Shown: positions 15,967-24,600 of the stretch, in pieces
Numbering within the stretch: the stretch's first letter is position 1
How the letters are laid out: every line of letters begins with the position of its first letter
From: Pantoea sp. 18069
GTDB taxonomy: Bacteria > Pseudomonadota > Gammaproteobacteria > Burkholderiales > Burkholderiaceae_C
Reading direction: 5' to 3'
Assembly: GCF_902706035.1 (NCBI RefSeq)
Contig: NZ_CACSJA010000018.1
Coordinates: 1-64,000, forward strand
DNA: 64,000 nt
Program-made: the position numbers and the translations under genes
Notes under the pieces: model-generated
The model's database searches: none
Seen by the model: only the letters and a program-made list of their open reading frames with translations
What the model was told of the DNA's origin: nothing

Positions 15967-18405
15967 TTGAAAACAAAAACAATTCCGCCTCTTGGCGGTT
16001 GGCGTGCCTGGCTTTATGCCCTGGCACTGGTGCTGCTCGCCGCAGGCCTGTTCCTGACCATAGGCGGCGCGGTGCTCGCGACGCGTGGCGGCAGCTGGTA
16101 CTTCGTGCTCGCGGGCCTGGTCATTAGCGCCTCGGCGGTGCAGGTCGGCCGCGGCCGCAGCTCGGGTGCCTGGCTGTATCTCGCAGCCCTGGCCGGTACC
16201 GTGGTCTGGGCGCTTGCCGATGTAGGCCTCGATTTCTGGGGCCTGATCTCGCGGCTGCTGGCGCTGGTGTTCCTGGGCGCCGTGGTGGCGTTCACGCTGC
16301 CGCTGCTGCGCCGCGCGCAAGGCCTGGTGCCGGCGCGCACGCAGGGCGTGGCCATCGGTGGCGTGCTGCTGGCGCTGGGCCTGGTGGGCTTTGCCGGCAT
16401 GTTCGTCAAGCACCCCGAAGTGGTCGCCTCGGCCCCCGCAGCCAAGCAGTTGCCCGTGCAGCCCGGCGCCGAACAGAAGGACTGGGCGCACTACGGCAAT
16501 GACGCGGGCACGCAGCGCTTCGCGGCGCTCGACCAGATCAATACCGCCAACGTTCAGCAGCTTGCCGTGGCCTGGACTTTCCAGCATGGCGACATTCCCC
16601 AATCCACGGGGGCCGGTGCCGAAGACCAGTTGACGCCCATGCAGGTCGGCGACAAGCTGTTTGTCTGCACGCCGCACAACAACGTGATCGCGCTCGATGT
16701 AGACACCGGCCAGCCGCTGTGGCGCCGAGACTTCAACGCCTCCGTGGGCGGCGTCTGGGAGCGCTGCCGCGGCCTGGCGTATTTCGACGTGAACGCGGCG
16801 ATTGCCGCGCCGACCGTGCCGGGCTCCAGCCCCGTGACACCGGTGTCGCTGCCGGCTTCGGGCGGCTGCGAGCGCCGCGTGGTCATGAACACCATTGACG
16901 CGCGTCTGGTGGCGATCAACGCCGACAACGGCGAAATGTGCGCCGAGTTCGGCGACCAGGGCCAGGTCGACCTCAAGGCCGGCATGGGCGCCATCGCCAA
17001 CCAGGCCTTCTACACCATGACGTCGGCGCCCACGGTGGCCGGCACCACCATCGTGGTCGGCGGCCGCGTGGCCGATAACGTGCAGGTCGACATGCCCGGC
17101 GGCGTGATGCGCGGCTTCGACGTGATCACCGGCCAGATGCGCTGGCACTTCGACCCGGGCATGGACGATCCCAACGCACCGCTGGAGGCCGGCCAGAACT
17201 TCAAGCGCTCGACACCCAACGTCTGGGCCGGCATTTCCTACGACCCGACCATGAACGCGGTGTTCCTGCCCGTGGGCTCGGCGTCGGTCGACCTGTACGG
17301 CGCGACGCGCAGCGCGCTCGATCACAAGTACGGCGCTTCGGTGCTCGCGCTCGACGCCGAGACCGGCAAGGAAAAGTGGGTCTACCAGACCGTGCGCAAC
17401 GACCTGTGGGATTTCGACGTGCCCATGGCGCCGTCGCTGATCGACTTTCCCCAGGCCGACGGCAGCAAGGTGCCGGCCGTGGTAGTCGCGACCAAGGCGG
17501 GCCAGATCTTCGTGCTGGACCGCGCCACGGGCCAGCCGCTGACCGAAGTCGAGGAGCGCGAAGTCAAGCCCGGCCGCATTGCCGGCGAACCCTACGCCAG
17601 GACCCAGCCGTTCTCCGTGGGCATGCCGCAGATCGGCGCGCAGACGCTGACCGAATCCGACATGTGGGGTGCGACACCGTTCGACCAGCTGCTGTGCCGC
17701 ATCGACTTCAAGGGCATGCGCTACGACGGCCTGTACACCGTGCCCGACACCGACAAGTCGCTGTCCTTCCCCGGCTCGCTGGGCGGCATGAACTGGGGCG
17801 GCCTGTCGACCGACCCGAACAACCAGTTGTTGTTCGTCAACGACATGCGCCTGGGCCTGTGGGTCACCATGGTCGAACAAAAGCAGCAAGGCCAGCTGTC
17901 CGATGGCGGCGAGTCGCCCAACGCCGGCATGGGCCAGGTGCCGCTGGGTGGCACGCCGTACTCGGTGGTCAAGAACCGCTTCCTGTCGGCGCTGCAGATC
18001 CCTTGCCAGAAGCCGCCGTTCGGCACCATGACGGCCATTGACCTGAAGACGCAAAAGGTCGCGTGGCAGGTGCCGCTGGGCACGGTGCAGGACACCGGTC
18101 CGTTCGGCATCAAGATGCTGCTGCCGATGGAAGTCGGCATGCCCACGCTGGGCGGCTCGGTCGCGACCCAGGGCGGGCTGGTGTTCTTCGCCGGCACCCA
18201 GGACTACTACCTGCGCGCGCTCGACAGCGCCTCGGGCAAGGAGGTCTGGAAGAAGCGCCTGCCCGTGGGCAGCCAGGGCACGCCCATGACCTACAAGTCG
18301 CCCAGGACGGGCAAGCAGTACGTGGTCATCTCGGCCGGTGGCGCACGCCAGTCGCCAGACCGCGGCGACTATGTGATTGCCTACGCCTTGCCCGACAGCA
18401 AGTAA
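15967..18405 (+). CDS. gcd: Membrane-bound PQQ-dependent glucose/quinate-type dehydrogenase
   Basis: Quinoprotein of 812 residues that oxidises glucose (or a related polyol/quinate) in the periplasm and passes electrons to ubiquinone. Residues 1-150 form about five transmembrane helices (WLYALALVLLAAGLFLTIGG and following), and the rest is the periplasmic eight-bladed PQQ propeller, beginning near DWAHYGNDAGTQRFAALDQI and ending with AGGARQSPDRGDYVIAYALP. Length and layout match the Gcd family. The start is a TTG at 15967 with GGGAG seven bases upstream, and no ATG gives a complete first helix. It stands alone between the tRNA terminator and a strong terminator at 18445. Glucose is the usual substrate, but quinate/shikimate dehydrogenases share this architecture. 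Confidence 0.9.
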   Translation: MKTKTIPPLGGWRAWLYALALVLLAAGLFLTIGGAVLATRGGSWYFVLAGLVISASAVQVGRGRSSGAWLYLAALAGTVVWALADVGLDFWGLISRLLALVFLGAVVAFTLPLLRRAQGLVPARTQGVAIGGVLLALGLVGFAGMFVKHPEVVASAPAAKQLPVQPGAEQKDWAHYGNDAGTQRFAALDQINTANVQQLAVAWTFQHGDIPQSTGAGAEDQLTPMQVGDKLFVCTPHNNVIALDVDTGQPLWRRDFNASVGGVWERCRGLAYFDVNAAIAAPTVPGSSPVTPVSLPASGGCERRVVMNTIDARLVAINADNGEMCAEFGDQGQVDLKAGMGAIANQAFYTMTSAPTVAGTTIVVGGRVADNVQVDMPGGVMRGFDVITGQMRWHFDPGMDDPNAPLEAGQNFKRSTPNVWAGISYDPTMNAVFLPVGSASVDLYGATRSALDHKYGASVLALDAETGKEKWVYQTVRNDLWDFDVPMAPSLIDFPQADGSKVPAVVVATKAGQIFVLDRATGQPLTEVEEREVKPGRIAGEPYARTQPFSVGMPQIGAQTLTESDMWGATPFDQLLCRIDFKGMRYDGLYTVPDTDKSLSFPGSLGGMNWGGLSTDPNNQLLFVNDMRLGLWVTMVEQKQQGQLSDGGESPNAGMGQVPLGGTPYSVVKNRFLSALQIPCQKPPFGTMTAIDLKTQKVAWQVPLGTVQDTGPFGIKMLLPMEVGMPTLGGSVATQGGLVFFAGTQDYYLRALDSASGKEVWKKRLPVGSQGTPMTYKSPRTGKQYVVISAGGARQSPDRGDYVIAYALPDSK

Positions 18406-18444
18406 AAGCCATGGCCGGGCCCGCATGCGGGCCCGCGCACCCAG

Positions 18445-18466
18445 AGGCCACCTTCGGGTGGCCTTT
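18445..18466 (+). terminator. Hairpin terminator between gcd and the convergent nuclease gene
   Basis: AGGCCACC-TTCG-GGTGGCCT is a perfect 8-bp stem with a stable TTCG tetraloop, ending in TTT on the plus strand. A second palindrome, GGGCCCGCATGCGGGCCC, precedes it. It lies just before the nuclease stop codon. Confidence 0.75.
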
Positions 18467-18472
18467 GCTGCT

Positions 18473-19303
18473 TCAGGGCGTGAGGGACGCAGCGCTGTCC
18501 GGCTGCGGCGGCGCATGCCGGCAGCCATGCGCCGCGCGCGCGGCGGGCGGCAGAAAGCGGATGCGCGTGCGGCGCACCAGTTCGTCGTAACTGATCGGCG
18601 GCAGCGCCGTGGTGCTCGCGGCATTGGCCAGCCAGTGGGCCCAGCTCTTGCCGCTGCAGGGGTCGTAGACCAGCTTGAACAGATGGCTGGGCACCTGCAC
18701 CTTGCCCGGCCCAATGGTGGGGGCGGGCGCCGCGAACACCGGGCCCGTGAAGACGTAGACATCGGCCTGGGCGCGCAGCACATACTGGCGCGTGTGCTGC
18801 TCGATTTCCGACCAGGCGCCGGCATTGAAGGTCTGGTCCTGGGGCACCATGTTCGCCAGGCTGAAGCTCTGCGCCATCGCATCGGGCGAGCCCATGTTGC
18901 CGGCCGGCGCCATGTGGCCGCGCGAATAGCCCGAGCCCCGGTAGTCGATCAGTTCCGCGCGCTCGCCGCGCGGCAGGCGCGCATCGGCAAAGAAGCGGTT
19001 GCTGCGCTTTTGCCCGCGCGCCGCGGCCACCATGGCCCGGTCGAGGTGCTCGGCAACGAATACCGGCGTCTTGGACTCGCCGCTGTGCAGCACCGCAAAC
19101 GCGCTGTAGCAGAGCTCGCGCAGCGCCGGCGAGGCGGGCACCACGGGCGGCGTCTGCGCGGGAAAGAACTGCGGGCATTCGGAAAAAGCCGTGTCGACAG
19201 GCGACAGCGGCGGCGCGGGCCGCAGCGCGCAGCCGGCGAGCAGCAGGCAGCTGCTTGCGCACAGTTTCCAGCGCCAGCGCGCCTTCCAAGGCCCAGTCCT
19301 CAT
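18473..19303 (-). CDS. NucA-like DNA/RNA non-specific endonuclease, lipoprotein
   Basis: Predicted secreted or periplasmic nuclease of 276 residues in the beta-beta-alpha-metal (NUC) family, cutting single- and double-stranded DNA and RNA. A lipobox LLAGC with Cys25 follows a basic/hydrophobic leader, so it is probably lipid-anchored. The catalytic block GYSRGHMAPAGNM carries the general-base His130, and the Mg-binding Asn is in the following SLANMVPQDQTFN segment. ATG 19303 was chosen because it gives the lipoprotein signal directly; the frame is open further upstream. It is transcribed convergently with gcd and is not in an obvious operon. Scavenging of extracellular DNA is a likely role. 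Nothing suggests an associated immunity protein, so a toxin role is unlikely. Confidence 0.9.
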   Translation of the reverse strand: MRTGPWKARWRWKLCASSCLLLAGCALRPAPPLSPVDTAFSECPQFFPAQTPPVVPASPALRELCYSAFAVLHSGESKTPVFVAEHLDRAMVAAARGQKRSNRFFADARLPRGERAELIDYRGSGYSRGHMAPAGNMGSPDAMAQSFSLANMVPQDQTFNAGAWSEIEQHTRQYVLRAQADVYVFTGPVFAAPAPTIGPGKVQVPSHLFKLVYDPCSGKSWAHWLANAASTTALPPISYDELVRRTRIRFLPPAARAAHGCRHAPPQPDSAASLTP

Positions 19304-19414
19304 TGCACCTCCTGCGCAAAGGGGGCATGCATGACAAGGCGCATGTGTCTGGCATTGCAAGGGCCCCGGAATTTCGATGATAGGGGGCCGAAGTCCCGGC
19401 AGGGGGAAGAAACC

Positions 19415-19657
19415 ATGCACCGGTATCTGATGAGAAGCGCCACCTGTCTTGGTGCAGCCTGCCTGATCGCGGCCTGCGCGCCGCAGCCGATCCGGCCCGC
19501 TGGGCTGGTCAATCCTGCGACCAGCTACTGCCATGCCCGGGGTGGCACAATCGTGCTTGGCTACACCGCCGACGGCCGCCAGGGGCTGTGCTTTCTGCCC
19601 GATGGCGCATTCGTGGACGAGTGGCAGCTGTACCGCCAGGATCACCCCTGCGACTAG
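19415..19657 (+). CDS. Small DUF333-type lipoprotein
   Basis: Eighty-residue predicted lipoprotein. The leader CLGAACLIAAC ends with a lipobox Cys at residue 21, and the mature part contains the DUF333 pattern (NPATSYCHARGGT, then GQGLC-like RQGLCFLPDGAFVDEWQLYR). A GGGGGAAGAAACC ribosome-binding region precedes the ATG. The family has been called putative hemolysin but has no proven function. It is transcribed divergently from the nuclease gene with a short shared promoter region. Confidence 0.82.
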   Translation: MHRYLMRSATCLGAACLIAACAPQPIRPAGLVNPATSYCHARGGTIVLGYTADGRQGLCFLPDGAFVDEWQLYRQDHPCD

Positions 19658-19793
19658 GCCTGCAGCGCCGCCCCGCCATGCAAGCCCCTGCGGTGCGAAT
19701 ATCCACGCGCGCGCTCTGATACCGCCATGGCAGGCAAAATCCGTGCCTGCGGTGGCCGGAACCTGCTGGTCGCTTGTTGGCGGATTGAGCGAA

Positions 19794-20867
19794 ATGAATA
19801 CCAAGACTTTTTACACGGCCGAGGCCGCCTTCGAGGCGGCGCGGCAAATTGACGGGCTCGCGCCGGGCCACCGTGCGGGCCGCCTGCATGGCCATGGCTT
19901 TGCGGCGCGCGTGCGCTGCGCCATTCCCGCGGGCTGGGCCGATTTTCCCGGCGGTGAAGTGGCGCAGCTGCAGCAGCGGCTGGACGCGGTGGTGGGCCTG
20001 CTCGACTATCGCTGCCTCAATGATCAGCTCGCCGATCCCAGCGACATCCACCTCGCGCGCTGGCTGGGCGAGCGGCTTGCCGACCCCGCGCTCGGCCGCC
20101 TGGAAATCGGCGTCGACAGCACGGACCGCCAGGGCGCGATGCTCGACGCCGCGGGCCAGGCCCATGTCTGGCGGCGCTATGTGTTCCAGTCCGCGCACCA
20201 GTTGCCCAATGTCCCTGCGGGCCACAAGTGCGGGCGCATGCATGGCCATGGGTTTGAAGTCATTGTCCAGGCGCGCGCCGAGGGCGGCGTCGATTACGAG
20301 CGGCTCGATGCGGTCTGGGCGCCGCTGCAGGATGCCTTGCACTACGCCTGCCTCAACGAGATTGCCGGGCTGGAGAACCCGACCAGCGAAATGATGTCGA
20401 GCTGGATCTGGGAGCGGCTGCACGCGCAACTGCCTTCGCTGTCGCTGGTCACGGTCTACGAGACCGCGTCCTGCGGCGCGCGCTTCGACGGCCGGCAGTA
20501 CCGGATCTGGAAGGACCTCACGCTCGACAGCGCGCGCCAGCTGCGCCGCGCGCCCGAGGGCAGCGCGCACCGGCGCCTGCACGGCCATACCTATACGCTG
20601 CGCCTGCACCTGAGCGCGCCGCTGGACCGGATCATGGGCTGGACCGTGGACTTCGGCGATGTCAAGGAACTGTTCAACCCCTTGTTCAAGGCGCTGGACC
20701 ACCGGCCGCTGCACGAGATCGCCGACCTCGACGACTGCGACACCGCGAGCGTCGCCCATTGGATTCTGGCCAGGGCGCGCCCTGATCTGCCGCAGCTCGA
20801 CGGCGTGGACCTGTTCGAAACCCGGGGCTGCGGCGCGCAGGTAGCGGCGCAAGGAGTGACGCCATGA
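19794..20867 (+). CDS. Three-domain 6-carboxytetrahydropterin synthase (QueD-like) fusion
   Basis: A 357-residue protein made of three consecutive PTPS/QueD-like domains (about 1-120, 125-235, 238-357), each marked by an H-G-H zinc pair: His32/34, His150/152, His263/265. QueD converts dihydroneopterin triphosphate to 6-carboxytetrahydropterin in queuosine/deazapurine synthesis and is normally one domain of about 120 residues. Only the middle domain keeps the first zinc His (His135; Arg17 and Arg248 in the others) and the catalytic Cys (Cys146; Ala28 and His259). Only the third keeps the Asp-His pair (302/303). The zinc and Cys functions thus sit in one domain and the acid/base pair in another. 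It overlaps queE by 4 bp, which supports a queuosine role. Confidence 0.88.
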   Translation: MNTKTFYTAEAAFEAARQIDGLAPGHRAGRLHGHGFAARVRCAIPAGWADFPGGEVAQLQQRLDAVVGLLDYRCLNDQLADPSDIHLARWLGERLADPALGRLEIGVDSTDRQGAMLDAAGQAHVWRRYVFQSAHQLPNVPAGHKCGRMHGHGFEVIVQARAEGGVDYERLDAVWAPLQDALHYACLNEIAGLENPTSEMMSSWIWERLHAQLPSLSLVTVYETASCGARFDGRQYRIWKDLTLDSARQLRRAPEGSAHRRLHGHTYTLRLHLSAPLDRIMGWTVDFGDVKELFNPLFKALDHRPLHEIADLDDCDTASVAHWILARARPDLPQLDGVDLFETRGCGAQVAAQGVTP

Positions 20868-21499
20868 CTTATTCCGTCAAGGAAATCTTCTACACGCTGC
20901 AAGGCGAGGGCGGCCAGGCCGGGCGCGCGGCGGTGTTTTGCCGCTTCGCGGGCTGCAACCTCTGGACGGGCCGGGAAAAGGACCGCGCCAAGGCCATCTG
21001 CCAGTTCTGCGACACCGATTTCGTCGGCACCGACGGCGAGGGCGGCGGCAAGTTCGCCACGGCCAGTGCGCTGGCCGAGAAAGTGCGCTCGCTGTGGCCC
21101 GACTCGCCTTCGGGCAAGCCGCTGGTGGTCTGCACGGGCGGCGAGCCGCTGATGCAGCTTGACCAGGCACTGGTCGATGCCCTGCATGCCTGCGGCTTCG
21201 AGATTGCGGTCGAAACCAACGGCACCCAGCCCGCGCCCCGGGGCCTGGACTGGATCTGCGTGAGCCCCAAGGCCGGTGCGCCGCTGGTGCTGACCGCAGG
21301 CTCGGAGTTGAAGCTGGTGTTTCCCCAGCCCGGCGCCATGCCCGAGCAGTTCGCCGACCTGGCGTTCACCCACCATTTCCTGCAGCCCATGGACGGGCCC
21401 GAGCAGCAGCGCAATACGCGCCTGGCGATCGATTACTGCATGGCGCATCCGCAATGGCGGCTGTCCATCCAGACCCATAAGGTCGTTGGAATAGCCTGA
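20864..21499 (+). CDS. queE: 7-carboxy-7-deazaguanine synthase
   Basis: Radical-SAM enzyme of 211 residues that contracts 6-carboxytetrahydropterin to 7-carboxy-7-deazaguanine in queuosine synthesis. The N-terminus VKEIFYTLQGEGGQAGRAAVFCRFAGCNLW is diagnostic. The [4Fe-4S] cysteines are Cys31, Cys46 and Cys49, a CX14CX2C pattern instead of the classical CX3CX2C; this variant is known from Burkholderia multivorans QueE. VCTGGEPLMQ provides the GGEP SAM motif, and ETNGT and SPKAG are present. The start is coupled to the QueD-like gene (ATGA) with AAGGAG eight bases ahead. queC and queF are not in this window. Confidence 0.95.
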   Translation: MTYSVKEIFYTLQGEGGQAGRAAVFCRFAGCNLWTGREKDRAKAICQFCDTDFVGTDGEGGGKFATASALAEKVRSLWPDSPSGKPLVVCTGGEPLMQLDQALVDALHACGFEIAVETNGTQPAPRGLDWICVSPKAGAPLVLTAGSELKLVFPQPGAMPEQFADLAFTHHFLQPMDGPEQQRNTRLAIDYCMAHPQWRLSIQTHKVVGIA

Positions 21500-21572
21500 G
21501 ACCCAACAGTGGGTAGCGGCATGCTTATCGCCGCAAGCAGAAACGGGTACGCTGGAGGCCTTGTGACCCTCA

Positions 21573-21581
21573 CTTCGCAAG
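21573..21581 (+). promoter_or_regulatory. Single TTGCGAA-type box upstream of putA
   Basis: CTTCGCAAG at 21573-21581 reads TTGCGAA on the minus strand, the core of the repeated boxes in front of the XRE-type regulator downstream of putA. It lies 40 bp before the putA start. A single short match is weak evidence on its own. Confidence 0.3.
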
Positions 21582-21620
21582 GAGGGCGGGCGCAGCCCCA
21601 GGGACTGTGCCTGCAACATC

Positions 21621-24600
21621 ATGCCCGATTCGATGACCGCTGCGGGCGCTTTCGCGCCGCGCGATGCCACTGACAACCCGCTGCGCCAGGCGATTGCGCG
21701 CGCCCAGGCGCTGACCGAACCCCAGGCCCTCGCGGCCTTGCTCGCACAGGCGCGCGTGCCGCCCGCGCTCGAGCAGGCGGTGCAAGCCACCGCCACCCGG
21801 CTCGCGCGCGGCATGCGGGCGCGCGGCACGGCGTTCCAGACCGGCCTGGTCCAGGGCATGCTGCAGCAGTTTTCGCTGTCTTCGGAAGAAGGCATTGCGC
21901 TGATGTGCCTGGCCGAAGCCCTGCTGCGCATTCCCGACGCCGACACCCGCGACGCGCTGATCCGCGAGAAGATCGGCGGCGGCCATTGGCAGGCCCATCT
22001 GGGCAAAAGCCCGCTGCTGTTCGTCAACGCGGCCGCCTGGGGCCTGCTGGTCACGGGCAAGCTCGTCGAGGCGCCCGCAGACGACAGCCTGAGCGCGGCC
22101 TTGCACCGCCTGGGCGCCAAGGGCGCCGAGCCGCTGGTGCGCGCCGCGGTCGACGCGGCCGTGCGCCTGATGGCCCGCCAGTTCGTCGCGGGGGAGACCA
22201 TCAACGAAGCGCTGGCGAATGCGCGCCCGCGCGAAGCCCAGGGCTTTCGTTATTCGTATGACATGCTGGGCGAAGCCGCGCTGACCGAAGCGCAGGCGCA
22301 GCACTACCTGTCGGCCTATGCGGGCGCCATCGAGGCCATAGGCCGGGCGGCCGGGGGCCGCGGCATCCATGACGGCCCGGGCCTGTCGATCAAGCTGTCG
22401 GCGCTGCACCCGCGCTATGCGCGCGCCCAGCACGCACGCGTGATGGCCGAGCTCTACCCGCGCGTGCTGCGGCTCGCCGCCGCGGCGCGGCGCTACGACA
22501 TCGCCATCCATATCGATGCCGAGGAATCCGAGCGGCTGGAGCTGTCGCTGGACCTGCTTGAAAAACTCTGTTTCGCGCCCGAACTCGCGGGCTGGAACGG
22601 CCTGGGCTTCGTGCTGCAGGCCTACCAGAAGCGCTGCGCAAGCGCGGTCGACTTCGTGCTCGACCTTGCGCGGCGCAGCCAGCGCCGGCTGCTGCTGCGT
22701 CTGGTCAAGGGCGCGTACTGGGACAGCGAAATCAAGCGCGCCCAGGTCGAAGGCCTGGATGACTACCCGGTGTTCACGCGCAAGGCCCATACCGATGTGG
22801 CCTACATCGCCTGCGCGCGCCAGTTGCTGGCCGCCCCGGACGCGGTCTTCCCGCAGTTCGCGACCCACAACGCCCACACGCTGGCCACGGTCTACCACCT
22901 GGCCGCGACCGCGGCCGAGTACCCGGGCGTGGCCTATGAGTTCCAGTGCCTGCACGGCATGGGCGAGCCGCTGTACGAGCAGGTCGTGGGCCGGGCCAGC
23001 GGCCAGCTCGGGCGCGCCTGCCGCATCTATGCACCCGTGGGCGGCCATGCCCACCTGCTCGCCTATCTGGTGCGCCGGCTGTTGGAAAATGGCGCCAACT
23101 CCTCGTTTGTGAACCAGGCGGCCGATCCCGCGGTCGCGTTGCAGGCGCTGCTGCGCTCGCCCGTGGACCTGGTCGATGCCGCGGCCGCGAGCGAAGGCGT
23201 GGTCGGTGCGGCCCATCCGCGCATTCCCCTGCCGCGCCAGCTGTTTGGCGCGCAGCGGCCCAATTCGCGCGGGCTCGACCTGGCCGATGAGGCAACGCTG
23301 CAGGCGTTCGCCACCGTGCTGGCCCGGGCCGGGCCCGTGCAGGCCGGGCCTGTGCTCGCGCAGCCGCTGGCTGGCCCATCCACGCCCCGGCCCGTGCGCA
23401 ATCCCGCACGCCGGGACGAGGTGGTGGGCGAAGTGCAGGAGAGCGATGCCGCGCAGGTCGACGCCGCGTTGGGCTATGCCAGCGCCGGCTTTGCGGCCTG
23501 GTCGGGCACGGGCCCGCAAGCGCGCGCGCAATGCCTGTTGCGCGCGGCCGATGCGTATGAGGCGCAAACCCTGGAGTTGATGGCGCTGATGGTTCGCGAA
23601 GGCGGCAAGACCGCCGCGAATGCGCTGGCCGAAGTGCGCGAGGCGGTCGACTTCCTGCGCTACTACGCGACGCAGGTGGAGCGCGACTTCGACAACGACA
23701 CGCATCTGCCGCTAGGGCCCGTGGTCTGCATCAGCCCCTGGAATTTCCCGCTGGCGATCTTCACCGGCCAGGTCGCCGCCGCGCTTGCCGCGGGCAATAC
23801 CGTGCTCGCCAAGCCGGCGCGGCAGACACCGCTGATCGCGGCCCGGGCCGTGGCGCTGCTGCATGCCGCGGGCGTGCCGGCCCAGGCGCTGCAACTGCTG
23901 CCCGGCGCGGGCTCGAGCGTGGGCGCGGCGCTTGTGGCCGACGCGCGCGTGATGGGCGTGGTGTTCACCGGATCGACCGAAGTCGCGCAGCAGATGGCGC
24001 GCACGCTGGGCCAGCGGCTGCGCCCCGACGGCCAGCCCGTGGTGCTGATCGCCGAGACCGGCGGGCAAAACGCGATGCTCGTCGACTCGTCGGCCCTGCT
24101 CGAGCAGGTCGTGCCCGATGTGCTGGCGTCGGCGTTCGACAGCGCGGGCCAGCGCTGCTCGGCGCTGCGCATCCTGTGCGTGCAGGAAGACTGCGCCGAC
24201 CGCCTGCTGCAGATGCTCGACGGCGCGATGCAGCAGCTGCAGGTCGGCGATCCGCAGCGACTCGCAACCGATGTCGGGCCGGTGATCGACGGGCGCGCGC
24301 GTGCCGAGATCGAAGAGCATATCGCGACGTTCCAGGCCAGGGGCCGTGTGGTGCGCCAGGCTGCGTTGCCCGCTGATATCGCGGCGCAAGGCAGCTTTGT
24401 CGCGCCTACGGTGATCGAGATCGAACGCATCGCCGAACTTGGACGCGAAGTGTTCGGCCCGGTGCTGCATGTGCTGCGCTACCCGCGCGCGCGCTTCGAG
24501 AGCCTGCTGGCCCAGGTCAACAGCACCGGTTACGGCCTGACCCAGGGCCTGCATTCGCGGCTAGACGCCGCTGCGGCCCAGGTCACGGCCGCGTGCCGCG

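Noticed and set aside
18473..19303. Nuclease as a toxin of a toxin-immunity or contact-inhibition system
   Set aside because: It has its own lipoprotein signal, lacks delivery domains and has no small immunity-like gene next to it. The TpsA adhesin likewise has no C-terminal toxin domain (no CdiA-type ending), so a CDI system is not supported.
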